A stretch of 64,000 nt of DNA, taken from NCBI GenBank assembly GCA_022925895.1, contig JAKSYS010000050.1, positions 62,001 through 126,000 on the forward strand, given 5' to 3'. The notes under the pieces are model-generated. The model ran no database searches. It saw only the letters and a program-made list of their open reading frames with translations, and was not told where the DNA came from. Positions 31,162 through 42,632 of this stretch are shown piece after piece; positions within the stretch are counted from its first letter, which is position 1; each line of letters opens with the position of its first letter. Made by a program: the position numbers and the translations under genes. Source of the DNA: Fragilaria crotonensis (lineage: Eukaryota; Bacillariophyta; Fragilariophyceae; Fragilariales; Fragilariaceae).

Positions 31162-33526
31162 TGAAAGCTCGTCAGACGCAAGACTTCAAAGAGGTGATGC
31201 AGGATTTAGGTTTGGGTTGACACTGTCTTCAAGAGGCAACCAATAACAACGCAAACACCCCAACCTCAACCGATCAATTGTCATGAATTTGAGTGAATCT
31301 TGAAGTGAAAAGCCACGGTAAGATGAGAAACCAGGACAAGTACAAGTACAAGTACTCCAGTCTACATACATCACACATCACACACCGTACGGAGGGCTTG
31401 ACTTTGGTCAACAATTAGCACAACGCGTTCCGGTACATGAACCTTGTACGTCGTAGTAGTGCAGAGTTGTACCGGTACCATGCTACTCCGGACTCCGGAG
31501 TACTCCGAACTCCGAGTATCATACGACCTCCAAACGGGTTGCAAGTGTACCTCCGAAAAAAAAAGAGAGCGCCGATATCCGAAATATGGTCACCCCGTAG
31601 AAAATTAGTACATCTCTACAGGAGACGTATCCAATTGAATATTGAATCAGATATCAGATACGTGCTACTCGGAGTACAGTGCAGAGGCAGAGGCAGAAGC
31701 AGTGAGGCAGGAGACAGAAGCGCTTTCCTACCAACAATCGTTATTTTCATTTACTGTTGCTATTCGAAGTGAGTTTCGGTTCAACTGGCTGGTGTATGCC
31801 TGTGTTTGTTGCGCTCCCGTTGTGGTGGTCCGTATTCCCCTCGAGTTGCTTGTTTCCTGAATGTTCGTCGTTTCAGTCAACTTCTTCATCATCCGTCATC
31901 ATTTCAAGAATCAGAGGACCACCACCAGCACCAGCAAGCCATCAGGGTCTTTTCTTTCCAACTCTGATGCCGTTCAGTTGTTCTTACCCTTCTGTCATGT
32001 CAACCAGCAAGCCGTCAAGTTCTGCCTTTCCATCTGTCCTAATTTGAGCCATCAAAGCCGCACGACCTTGCGGGACACAGCCAAGTTCTACCTTGCCATC
32101 CGCAGAACCAATTGATGATATCCCAGGTCTGGCCAGTTCTCCAGGGAAATCTCTGTCATTCCTGTCACTACTAATGATGTCGGGCTGTACCAGACGTATT
32201 GAAGAACCGACACCTTACAACCAATACTTGACTTCCGTGCAATTGTTGCAAGTCAAACTCGGAGAGTCACCCCATTTACCCGAACAAGCCCCCCCTAAAG
32301 TGTTTGGAGTCGGAGCTTTGCAATGTGCGACAGGTTCAGGGAGTCCTGTTGCCATTTTTCCAGATGTAACTATGGAAACAAAGTCACAACAGCAGTGTCG
32401 TCGCCAAGAGCTGCTGTGTGAGCACCTTCACCAATCAGCCAGGTATCACTTTCTTATGGGCGGAGAATACTACAAGGGCGTTTACCCACAAAACCCCTTG
32501 ATGATCTTGCCTTAGCCTGCACCGTGGGAAGCCTGGTAGCCATCAATTGATCTGGTGTTGACAGGGCCAAGTTCAAAGAAACACCCAGGCGCGCTTCAAT
32601 TTTGTCAATTTCCTTGCTCTTTGCCTCGTCTGTGTCTTTAATGTCAAGAGCGCTGTGGAATGTCGAAGCATCATGCATTTTGGGGTGCATGTTTTCTACA
32701 ATGCTCAGCATCTTAAAGCTTCTGGGCTGCTTTTTGCTGCATCTGTTTCTGCTTTGGGTTGGGGATGCGCTGTCGTGCTGTGAACTGCTGGATTGTTTGC
32801 ACTTCGTCTTGAGACAACCAACCTGGATCCAAACCTTAATGATTTCGGGGGCTGTGCTGTGCCACTCGTACCAAAAGTATCGGAACACAGAACGCGGCCT
32901 GCATTCTTGCTATTCTTAAAACCAAGTTAGACCCCAGCCTCCTCACCGGCATCATTGTATTATTCTCGTTTACCGGTCCCGTAGCGGAATTGTTGTATCA
33001 GTACCATCCTGAAAGGAACCAAACAACTGCTGAGGATCACCTGCTGAATGACAGCAAGACCTAGTATCCGAAGTACCGATATGTCGAGTTCTATGATTGT
33101 TGATTGTTGTGTCATTGCGGTCATGATGAGTATTCCGCCGCGCAGTTTTTTGTGATTGAAGGATTGATGAACTCGAGTATATGCTCTAGCCTACAGTTGT
33201 ACTGGTTTCTACGAGATGACCCAATTTTTCATTGGAGCTGTCTGTATTTTTTATCGGAGGTACACTTGCAACCCGTTTGGAGCTAGTACATCACACATCA
33301 CGCATATGACGTATGACGTATGATACGTTTGCAGACAGCGTCGAGTAAATGGCAGGTAATCAGCCCATTTTGTGATACGCCGTACGCCGTACTACCAGGT
33401 ACTCTACATATATACCTACACAGGTATGACATACAAGTACTACTACCAGTAGTCGAAGGTCGTTTTTCATTTATTAATGGGACAGTACGATTGTACTGTA
33501 GTACTACCGGTAGTACCTGGCTCTCC
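31162..33526. other. Gene-poor region with weak ORFs
   Basis: GTAC words cluster at 31,330-31,520 and 33,380-33,520. ORFs at 31757-32047 (+), 32093-32515 (+) and 32454-32888 (-) overlap each other and have no recognised family. 31,690-32,140 is Ser/Pro-coding on the plus strand in several frames, as low-complexity DNA would be. I see no convincing gene. Confidence 0.4.
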
Positions 33527-33693
33527 GGTTTCGAATGCAAGGAAATGACGTCGCGTATGACGTCACAGTACTGACCATGTCACATGCTACCTACGGTGAA
33601 ACAGTACTCCAGTAAGGCAGTACTTGTAACATGTATGGAGAGCATGCTGATTGGTACGGCTTGACGTCATTTCCTTGCATTCTAATAGGATCC
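33527..33693. mobile_element. MITE, family A/B copy 1 (167 bp)
   Basis: Inverted ends GAATGCAAGGAAATGACGTC (33533-33552) and GACGTCATTTCCTTGCATTC (about 33,663-33,682), with the right end continuing TAATAGGATCC. The interior matches, in reverse orientation, the second copy at 58,774-58,955 (shared words gcatgctgattggtac, acctacggtga, cagtactccagtaag). Confidence 0.8.
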
Positions 33694-34000
33694 AGTACAC
33701 TATACTGTAAAGCCCTTCAAGTAGGAGTACTACAGTATTGGAGTACTCCAGTACTTGTACTGTACTGTTTTGAGAGTTGGGATTTTTTTGCTTACGTCGC
33801 ATGTCGCATATGCACGTATTCATAATTCATACAGACATAGTCGATGACGATTGGTGCTTCCCTTGGGCTGGCCTGACGTTGTGAAGATTTACTGTCTGTA
33901 GTACGTTGTACGTTGAGATGTACGTTGAATGACATACTCCGAGTCCGAGTACAAGTACTCCTGAGTACCAGGTGCATGTACAAGGATCTTATAACCCACG
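33694..34000. other. Intergenic, GTAC-rich
   Basis: 33,724-33,770 reads ggagtactacagtattggag then tactccagtacttgtactg. No gene. Confidence 0.4.
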
Positions 34001-34027
34001 GGTTTTGTCAGATGCTATCTGACAACC
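34001..34027. repeat. 27-bp palindromic repeat, left flank of the Crypton region
   Basis: GGTTTTGTCAGATGCTATCT followed by GACAACC forms a hairpin (TTGTCAGAT / ATCTGACAA, 3-nt loop). A near copy in the same orientation lies at 37623-37649, so the two flank the Crypton. Confidence 0.7.
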
Positions 34028-34212
34028 GTCGAAAGCTCCAATACGTCCGCTCCAGTAGAGGAATGCACAGTACACAGTACTGTATTCGAGCGGCACTGGA
34101 AGTAGTCCCAGCTCCCAGTGCCGGTACATGTACATCCTATGTACGTCCTTGTACAGTACCGGCATTATTTAGCGTAGAGTGTAGAGTGCGTTGCGTCAGC
34201 TCGCAATTATTT

Positions 34213-34700
34213 TGGCCAATCAAATATTTTCCTGAAACTAAAACGCAGTACATCAGTTTTACTTAGAATGAGTTTGCAAATCAAACACAAGTCAGCTATT
34301 TTAATTACATGAGCAAAGGCCAATACTTACAAGTGAGGAATCCTTAAGTAAGCAACTAATTTAACCAATCAAATGTTTTTCTGAAACCGAAAGGCAGTAC
34401 ATTGATTTTACTTACAGTTGCAACTGCAAATACTTAAAGATGGGGCTCCTTAAGTTACCAATTGATTTGGCCAATCAAATAATTTTCTGAAACTCAAAGG
34501 AGTTAAATCAAACCAAATCTACTGCCCTTTACTTAGATGCGTGAAATTTTATTTAGATTGACATTGGAAAATACTTAGTGACTGGAATACTTAAGTATGC
34601 CCCCTACTTAGATAAGTGAAATTTTATTTAGATTGACATTGGAAATTACTTAGTGACTGGAATACTTAAGCATTCAATCGATTTGGCCAATCAAATAATT
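34213..34700. repeat. Degenerate direct repeats
   Basis: Four copies of TTGGCCAATCAAATAATTTT-like sequence followed by CTGAAAC (about 34,213, 34,366, 34,468, 34,680), several continuing into CAGTACAT-GATTTTACTTA. A second word, AAATTTTATTTAGATTGACA plus TTGGAAA-TACTTAGTGACTGGAATACTTAAG, occurs at about 34,547 and 34,618. This looks like an old tandem array of about 70-150-bp units. Confidence 0.75.
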
Positions 34701-35424
34701 TGCACTCAAGCACCATTCATCATGATGCATTTGACTCGGACCCGCATCATGCAGTACTATGATTATAGCACAACACTTTACTCATTGCAAATGACAACAA
34801 ACAAAACAGCACTTTGTTCCTCATTGAAAAGAAGCAAAGGCATCACTTTGTCCCTGAACTATGTCCGGTTGCTTCTTGTAAGGTGATTTGTATGCGGTAG
34901 CAACAATCAGGCTTGGAGGATGTTGTGTCTGATTGGTGCGTGAAGCAACTTTCCTGCAAAAAGTCAATTCTCAATAATATTCTTGTCAAGGTGCGAGGAT
35001 GATTTGCACGCATGACATTCACTTGCCTTTGCATTCATGTACGTTCTCGTCTAATCTATCTTTTATCCAGGAGCATGGTGACCGGAGAGATAAGATATCA
35101 GTGAAGGGCATCAAAAATCCAAATTTTTATTTCAAACTGCTCGCGGGAGCGCCAGTCAATAATGTGCCATACTTTCCCAAGAGTTCTTTATTGGATTTGT
35201 AACCAGATTCTGGTGCTCAATGGATAAATGAAGACTGGATTCAATCAAATCTTGTCCAAACATTCAAGAAGGCCGGAGACAACCATCATTATGTATAGCA
35301 ACGATATAACTTGAATCAGTATTTAATACAACTCTTGCCCTGAAAATTAAATGCAAATCTTGCCCTGAAAATCACTCTTGCCCGGATCGTCGATACTTTC
35401 GTATGAGGTTGTACACTGTAGTCA
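34701..35424. other. AT-rich stretch downstream of the Crypton gene
   Basis: Small ORFs only (34653-34886, 34999-35202). TTGCCCTGAAAAT occurs twice at about 35,335-35,375 (ctcttgccctgaaaat, tcttgccctgaaaatcactcttgccc). Probably part of the mobile region. Confidence 0.4.
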
Positions 35425-37401
35425 TCACCAAATCCCCCCTAATCTTCTCTCGACGGTCATTCTTTTTGTAAGCTTTCCTACGGCCAGTGGCCAGGCACCA
35501 GCAAACAAATTGTCAGTTATCTCGGGTTGTGAATCGAGCACATCAGCAGTCCTTCCATTGTTCTCATCAGCATCACTTCCGTGGACATGCTGAATTATGA
35601 ATTTGCAAACTACCTTCATGTTAGACAACCGGCATCGGTCTGCATGTGTTCTCATGTCCTCATTGTCCAACAGTCGATATGGCCTTATCCTCAGGAGTTC
35701 ATTGCCATGCAAGAATAGATCCCAGCACGGCTTTACTGTCAATGTCTGCGGGAATGCAAAGTCTGGGGGCACCTTGAAGAATTTACCACGATCGGGATGA
35801 TACCAAGTGAGCCACTTCACAACTCTCCGAGTTGGAGCTTCAGAGGCATTTGACCGTTCCTCCGATCCCTTTCCTGCCTCTCTGAGTTGCTTTAAAAGCT
35901 GCTCTTGCATTGTCGTTAGCATAGACTGAACATTGGCAAATGTCATGGGTAATGCACCGTTGACTTCAAATTGCTGCAGCAACTGCGCGCACATTTTCTC
36001 GGGTACTTCAGCAATATCACCACGGATTTCTTGTACTTGTTGAATCAATGTCTCCTTTATCTGCTCTGTTGCAACAACTTGAACAATATGCGGTGGTACA
36101 CCTGTTGCCGTCATTCCTGTTGCTTTACAGTGTCCGTTCCCGAGTAATACTTTCATTTGCAAGTTTGGCAGGTGTCCGGATGTCCACAACCTAGATGAGC
36201 GTAAGCGATCATGCTGACCAAGTGTCTGATCAAGGTAGTCATAATGATATGCCAGTGTGGCTAGAAGACATGGCAGGCATCCCTGAAATTGCTCGGGATA
36301 GGCACCAACGTCTATTACAGAATTCAAGATGACCGAAATCTCAGCAACATCATCCAGGCTGAAATGCGGTGGAAGGGTGGCAAATGATGCTGATTGAAAG
36401 TCAAGCCCTGACATTACCGAGCCACAAATTGGTCATTTCCATTGTTAACAGCTGTAATATACCGATCACGGACTCCACCCAGTGACCAATCTGCACGTTG
36501 ACAAATTGCATCGCGATCTGGGCCTCCGGGAAATGATGCACAATACGTTGCTCCAGCCTTGCGCCCAGAGTGCTTTCAAGCTTGTTTCCGCTCACCTGAA
36601 GGTATTCTTGTGCCCTCTCAGATCGCACAGTATCAAAAAATACTTCTCCAAATCGGTCATATGCATCTCGAGTGAAAACACTGCTGTACCTTGTTCGGCT
36701 GCCATCACTAAACACATGTCTCGCAAGTGATAAAACTGGACAAATAACAGGATTGAAAGGATTTGCTGCAATATGCTTTCCTTCAACCCGTTCTCCTGCT
36801 TGGTCAGTTTTGCTTCGTGGCGGAAGGACCACAATCATGTCATTATCCATGTGAATGAAATCGTACTTCATGTTTGCTACTGTGATCGCCCTTGCAATGA
36901 GATTCCATGTAAGGACAAAGAAAAGGTGTGCATAATTTGTCGCAGTTCCAAAATCCTCGAAAAAAAGTTTTGCAAGAAATACAAAGGCAGTGAATGAGTA
37001 ACCAACTTTCCCTTCATGCTGGTCCATTGTTCCATCTGCCTTGAGGTTAGCAATCTTTCTCTTGTGCCCCTTATTGAACCGTGCAAGAAAAGTATCGAGG
37101 TCAGCAGACACCTGACCACTGGCTCTTGTGTGCTGTACCACCATTTCAGTGCCGACACATTTTTTCTGAGTGTTGACGCAGTTCTGACTGAACCATCATC
37201 CTTCTGTTGGGACTGCATGCCCATGAATTCCTTGATAAACTCATCTGGGAGTGGTGGATCATCAAATATACCCTCACCCCAGTTCTCGTTTTGTTGTGCA
37301 AAATCTTTCATCCGTTTGATTATCCCTTGGTACGATTTGATTGTTTCGGGATGCCTGTCGTTGTTTGCTGTTGCCTCTGCTGCTTCTCTGTTTACATTCA
37401 T
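35425..37401 (-). mobile_element. CryptonS-like DNA transposon: tyrosine recombinase plus GCR1_C-type DNA-binding domain
   Basis: Three minus-strand ORFs (36877-37401, 36401-37144, 35425-36414) make up successive parts of one protein type. The N-terminal part (HPETIKSYQGIIKRMKDFAQ) resembles a SAM-like core-binding domain. The middle carries the recombinase core: first Arg in NLIARAITVANM, Lys in PPRSKTDQ, and YANP-like AANPFNPVICPVLSL, a phrase typical of Crypton recombinases. An H-x-x-R box and a DRYI tyrosine are visible in a neighbouring frame at about 36,440-36,560. The C-terminal part ends in a GCR1_C-like domain (WLTWYHPDRGKFFKVPPDFA ... LRIRPYRLL). Cryptons move by tyrosine recombination and lack inverted ends. 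The copy as given has about three frame breaks, which may partly reflect the same sequencing problem as in the host genes. Confidence 0.82.
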
Positions 37402-37994
37402 GGTGATTCTGAATCAAAGGTTCCCTACTCAGCTTGCAAAGGAGATGTGTGACTTAATTATTGTGATTTCGATGTTAGAGCAATACGATACTAAGTTAGT
37501 CTGCCAGGTGTCAGGGTTGTCATAAAAAATCTGACAGACCGGGAGAGGTCAAAGATCCCAATGCATTGTCTAGTACAACATCTACAGAGTTGCTACATGA
37601 AGGAGGATCAACGTGATCCCAAGGTTTTATCAGAATTCATCTGACAACCATCTGACAGTGCACTGGAAAACCGTACGTGCCATCTGACAAACCCTGGGGA
37701 TCTTGAGAGACTGGACTATCTATCTATCTATGATACTGGAGTACTGTACCTGTACCTGGTATACTACGTACTCCACGACTCCTGAAGCAACCCATCAGCC
37801 ATTCAGAATTGGAAGTGACTCATTTTCCGCGAAGCGTCAAGTCAGCCATCACGTGTGTGTGGTGCGTATCACGCATCAACTTAGATTCGGTGACTCCTCT
37901 TGTTGGCACGATATTCCTTCGAGTTGGTGTCAGCGCCTATTCCTCCCTTGCTGTACCATATTCTGATTTATTACGATCAGCACTTTGTTGAGCT
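37402..37994. other. Right flank of the Crypton and promoter of the next gene
   Basis: Contains several TCTGACA words: aaaaaatctgacagacc (about 37,524), the 27-bp palindrome at 37623-37649 and ccatctgacaaaccc (about 37,680). A (CTAT)n stretch lies at about 37,716-37,730, then GTAC words (ggagtactgtacctgtacc). Confidence 0.5.
37623..37649. repeat. 27-bp palindromic repeat, right flank of the Crypton region
   Basis: GGTTTTATCAGAATTCATCT followed by GACAACC; same orientation as 34001-34027, with five differences. Confidence 0.7.
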
Positions 37995-39332
37995 ATGCAA
38001 CACCTCCGAATTTTTCTTGTTGTTGCCGTCTACTCGGTATCCAACGCTCTGCAAAACAGCGCGTCATCGTCTAGGCGGAGTCGACCGCGGTCGCTAGCCA
38101 TTGTTCAGAGCACCCGAACCTACCCAGTCCAGCAGCAGCAGCACTTGAGATCCTTCATCCGACCCTTACTTCCAGATTTTCATCGCGATTCGCTTTTCGA
38201 ATTCGACGAGAAACGCTATGAGGGTGAGGACATCGATGTCAATGATGATGAAATCCTAGACTACCTTCCTTGGTACGTTCTGCAAGACGAAACCAAGCAA
38301 TGTGTGAATCTCATCACCAAGGCTACGAGACAGTACATTTACGGCGATACACGAAGCGACCCCAAAGTCGATGTTCAGGATGTTTCTCGAGTGATTCAAG
38401 AGGAATATAAATCGAGCGATGTCCCATTCCAGATCGGCGATCGCGCCTACACAGGCGTGGAGCCGAAGCACCGCCAGGTGGCTCAGATATTGTCGTTTGC
38501 GGCTTATCATCGTCTGCCGACCCCCATTGCCGCGCTTCTATTTGGAACAGGCGAGTTGGAAGAGTACAAAATGACTTTTCTCGCACACGGCGGGTGGACG
38601 GGAGTGTCGTTTCCTCGCGGTTTGGCGATTCGTCTTCCTCGCGACCGCTTGACTAAAGTGTTTGACCGATATCAGCCTATTCCAAGGCAATTCTTTCGTT
38701 CTCGCAACGCTCGGATTGCGGAAAAGTGTGTCAGAGAGGCTGCACGCGTTCAGGCCCCGCCAAGACAGCTGTTGTCGCGTCAAGGCTTCTTGGATTCTCT
38801 GGAACGAGAGCTGGACAAGTCGAGTACAAAACCATGGCAAGTACGAGGGATCTCCCCTTTCTTTCCCACCACGCGCAATGCCTTTAACTTTGTGCATAGA
38901 CGGGTGGTCAAAGCGAAAGCAATTTTGAGATCGGTGTCACGGCGAGTGGTGGACTACATTCGAGGGACGATATTATCATATGGGCTGCTCGCCTTCGTGT
39001 GGTATAATCTGTCGTTACTGTGGCAATGGCAAAGGTTGTCTATCACGTCTCACCTTTCTTCATCCGTATTGATGTCTTCCCTGCATCGCATTGGCGGAGT
39101 CATCGCGCAAGTTTACTCAAATCTGCACATTGTTGTCCCTGCCCTTGCGTTGTCATTGATTCTGGCTCCCATTGCAAATCGCGCGATGCCGACTATCCGA
39201 GACCGACTGGGTGTTGTCGATGACAATCGAGCACTATTATGCGTGGGCTCTCTCTTGGCAGTTTCACAAATTGGAATTGGGTCCAGCATTTTGTTTTTGG
39301 ATGCGGCCCTTCTCCGAACAGTTTTTGTGTGA
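37995..39332 (+). CDS. Multi-pass membrane protein with N-terminal signal, unknown function
   Basis: An intact 445-residue ORF. It starts with a signal peptide (MQHLRIFLVVAVYSVSNALQ); a Leu after SNA could serve as a weak plastid +1 residue, followed by a Ser/Arg-rich transit-like stretch (SASSSRRSRPRSLAIVQSTR). Residues about 50-290 are soluble and charged (DFHRDSLFEFDEKRYEGEDI, LPTPIAALLFGTGELEEYKM, RGLAIRLPRDRLTKVFDRYQ). The C-terminal third has two to three hydrophobic segments (GLLAFVWYNLSLLW, LHIVVPALALSLILAPI, ALLCVGSLLAVSQIGIGSSI). Plastid envelope or thylakoid location is plausible but unproven. No family recognised. The gene lies between two mobile elements and seems undamaged. Confidence 0.8.
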   Translation: MQHLRIFLVVAVYSVSNALQNSASSSRRSRPRSLAIVQSTRTYPVQQQQHLRSFIRPLLPDFHRDSLFEFDEKRYEGEDIDVNDDEILDYLPWYVLQDETKQCVNLITKATRQYIYGDTRSDPKVDVQDVSRVIQEEYKSSDVPFQIGDRAYTGVEPKHRQVAQILSFAAYHRLPTPIAALLFGTGELEEYKMTFLAHGGWTGVSFPRGLAIRLPRDRLTKVFDRYQPIPRQFFRSRNARIAEKCVREAARVQAPPRQLLSRQGFLDSLERELDKSSTKPWQVRGISPFFPTTRNAFNFVHRRVVKAKAILRSVSRRVVDYIRGTILSYGLLAFVWYNLSLLWQWQRLSITSHLSSSVLMSSLHRIGGVIAQVYSNLHIVVPALALSLILAPIANRAMPTIRDRLGVVDDNRALLCVGSLLAVSQIGIGSSILFLDAALLRTVFV

Positions 39333-39815
39333 ACACGATCGCTGTGCTTCATCTCATCGTTCATAAATATATACTGTGTACATATTTGTCATTGTACAGC
39401 AAATAGAATTCAAGTTGCATTAGTTTTCAGGTCTTCTCTGTTGGTGTTTCACACACCCTGCATGCCAACGCATGGTTAGTTGGTAACGTATTCGAGTGAT
39501 TGGAGCACCAGGAAACCGCACCATCATTGTTGGTCGTATATATGGACAGGTTGGAGCGAGGAGCGAGTATAGCGGAAGCAGGTTTTTTCTAGTAGGGTTT
39601 TGCCTCTCAGCATCACTCCACCGACGTTTCAGGAACAGGGGAATCCCTACTGGTACTGGAGTATCAGTACCGGAACGCAAACGAGAAACATGATTCGGCA
39701 AGATCGAGTCCCACTCAATCACCCCTTCGCCACCAATACGTGAGGACTGGGTACTCGAGCTGTAGGTTTTGTACCGGGTCGTAGTGATTTCCACTGTTGT
39801 GGCTGTGCAGGATTA
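39333..39815. other. Intergenic up to the LTR element
   Basis: No gene; a short minus ORF (39420-39794) is unsupported. The last six bases, GGATTA, are the target-site copy of the LTR element. Confidence 0.4.
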
Positions 39816-40198
39816 TGTTAAATAATCCTTGATACAGTATAACACTAGCCAGTACGATATTACAACCGTATTGAATTTCCTTTATCTGTATTGTGAGCTT
39901 TACTGTTAGTCTCTATTTCTAGACTCCAATCCCATCAGCTGCAATTGCATTCCCATTCACCACCTTGTGAATCCCATTCACACCAATAATAGACTCTTCA
40001 GTCTTCCTTCTGTGTGGAGCTTCTTTAGTCTTCTTTGCTTTAGCCTTGGCCTGGATTACAGTCCAACCATCAACACTGCCGTGATCACCGGAACAGATAC
40101 TAGATACTGGTGTACTGTCGTTGTTCGAGTAGTGTCCGGATGACACAGTATTACTCGACGCATCTTGAGCAGTACTTGTAGCACAGTACATCTTGACA
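39816..40198 (-). repeat. 3' LTR
   Basis: 383 bp, identical by eye to 42105-42487. It contains the coding-like tail shared by both LTRs (YCATSTAQDASSNTVSSGHY). Confidence 0.9.
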
Positions 40199-42104
40199 TC
40201 CTCCGTGTTCTGGGGATCATACAAAATGTCCGAAATTCCTTCCGGCATGGTCATTCCTCCCGATATTCCAGTCTTGAGCTTCGTGACCCACCATTTCTCG
40301 TGTCCAGTAAAAACAGCAATGCAGTCATCACAGCACGCAACCACGATTGCCTGTAAATTTCCGTACCTGTCAAATAGGTAGAAGAGGCATGGATCGGCCT
40401 TGCATTGAATAAGCCCAAGTGACTTCAGAATTTTAGAAAATGACTCCATCGGTGCGACCAACGGTGCAACTCCAGTAACAGCCATAGTAGCAGGGACATC
40501 CTCCGCGATCTCAACAAGTCCAGGCATTTCCAATGTCAACTTGTCATCCGGTAGGTCCTTCAACATGGTTTCTGGAACTTCGCCACCATTTCCGATAGTG
40601 ACGTCACGATTCGAATCCGTCAAATCTGTCGTATGTTTGTTGTCGTATGCGACGCCACCAGTAGCGCCGCCATCATCAAGTAGCCATTCCTCCGCAAGTC
40701 CTAGCGTAACTGCTGATCCGACACAAGCGCTTGGCATGACAATGACTTTATCATTTTTGTCCGTAGTTTCATTGGTAGCCATGATAGGGGTGTTCATGTC
40801 AGTTGCAAGAACGTCCAAGTCACATTTGGATTCCTGTTCTTCAACCAACTCAACCTCAATGGCAACTGGTTCAGTCTCCGCCGCAGTGTCCTCAATGCGT
40901 GCAGTTTTAGTATCGTTCTTAGTACAAGTACCACCGGCCAGGATCAAATGACCAAACAAAGTGTCATCAACCTCGCCAAAAGCCACTGAATCGGACATGT
41001 TGTCGAAGAAGCTGTCTCCCACATCCGCACAATAGTCATAGCCCTTGTAGACGGGCATAGTATCCACGCATGACGCTCCGACAAACATTGCCATATCAGC
41101 TGTAGGGTCAGACTTGAAGTTCTTTGCGCTCGCACACTCGTTCGCATAATGCCCCTTCCCTTGACAATTATAGCATGTCACATTTGACTTATCGACGTCG
41201 TCGTCAGTACTGGCTTCCTTCGTTGCGCCATCCGTAGATTCGACCTTGGCCGACCTGCACTCATGTGCCTTATGGCCAATCTTGCCGCAATTCCTGCATG
41301 TTCCCCTTAAATGGGTTACTGGCACTTAGAACAGATTCCGAACCCTTTCCACTACCATCCTTGACAAGGGTCTTGAATTGGAGTACCACTTCCTTGCGCA
41401 ACTTTTCGCAAGAGGCGTGTTGCTGAGGTCACCGCGGAACTTGACGATGACGCTTTCATAGTCCTTCGACATAGCCGTCATCATGTGACTTTTCATTTGC
41501 AGATCGTCCTTCTCATACTTCAAGCTGATTCTCGCAAGCCTCATGTTCAAGTGGTCCAAGTCATTGAACCAGAGTTCCGGATCCTTCTTCGTGCCATCAA
41601 GCTTGCAATCGCTGAACGCTCTATCCAGTTCGGGGTAATTCTCTTCCGCGTCAGTGGCACAGTACTTCTCCTGAAGTATGGCCCAAGCCTTAAACGGATC
41701 ACCTTCGCACCTCTCAATTAGAGCGTAGGCTGTACCGGTGCAACTTGCAACCAAATATGTCCAAGCTGTAGCCTTCGCGAGGTACTTGCGGTTCTCCGCA
41801 GCTGTCGTTGGACGTGTCGTTGCAGCGGTAGCCGCGCCACCAGTGACATCCATACCAGGCACCTCAACCTCGCCGTACTCATACTCTTCCACAGTAAGTA
41901 CCCCTCCCGGTAGCTGCTTTAGTTAGTGCAAGTAGAAAACCCCCTCGACCCGGCAAGCGCAAGCGTCTTCCCTTCCCAGGAACGGTACTTGGCTTCGTCG
42001 CCATCAAACGCAAACGCACGAACAGTAGTACCATACCCGGACTCAGACTGTTCGTCGACCATGTTGCTTGAGACTTCAAAATATAAACTGACCGTTTATA
42101 AACG

Positions 42105-42487
42105 TGTTAAATAATCCTTGATACAGTATAACACTAGCCAGTACGATATTACAACCGTATTGAATTTCCTTTATCTGTATTGTGAGCTTTACTGTTAGTC
42201 TCTATTTCTAGACTCCAATCCCATCAGCTGCAATTGCATTCCCATTCACCACCTTGTGAATCCCATTCACACCAATAATAGACTCTTCAGTCTTCCTTCT
42301 GTGTGGAGCTTCTTTAGTCTTCTTTGCTTTAGCCTTGGCCTGGATTACAGTCCAACCATCAACACTGCCGTGATCACCGGAACAGATACTAGATACTGGT
42401 GTACTGTCGTTGTTCGAGTAGTGTCCGGATGACACAGTATTACTCGACGCATCTTGAGCAGTACTTGTAGCACAGTACATCTTGACA
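42105..42487 (-). repeat. 5' LTR
   Basis: 383 bp; begins TGTCAAGATG on the minus strand and ends GGATTATTTAACA. Followed on the plus strand by the GGATTA target copy at 42488-42493. Confidence 0.9.
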
Positions 42488-42632
42488 GGATTAGGCCTCA
42501 GATGAATCGAGGATCATTTTCCAGTCCACATTTCACCGTCGTCATCGTGCCACCAGTATTGGCCTCAACACTCCTCGACTCGTCGTTCTCTGTCATTCCA
42601 CATGGCGAACAACTATCTTGACATAAGTCGAA

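Larger units (their letters stand above)
39816..42487 (-). mobile_element. Copia-like LTR retrotransposon, internally deleted, recent insertion
   Basis: A 2672-bp element bounded by two 383-bp LTRs (39816-40198 and 42105-42487) that look identical, start with TG and end with CA. The 6-bp word GGATTA flanks both sides as target-site duplication. It is read on the minus strand: a gag-like region from about 41,890 (WTYLVASCTGTAYALIERCE, as in UBN2/copia gag), two CCHC knuckles (CRNCGKIGHKAHEC and CYNCQGKGHYANEC) near 41,150-41,310, then a short remnant of copia reverse transcriptase near 40,230-40,450 (LGLIQCKADPCLFYLF). The last ORF runs into the 3' LTR. Most of pol is missing, so the copy is broken and non-autonomous, with at least two breaks. 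Identical LTRs point to a young insertion. The CoDi group of diatom copia elements is the likely family. Confidence 0.9.

Noticed and set aside
32093-32888. Two convergent ORFs as genes
   Set aside because: They overlap, show no domain, and lie in a repeat-rich stretch; kept only as a description of the interval.
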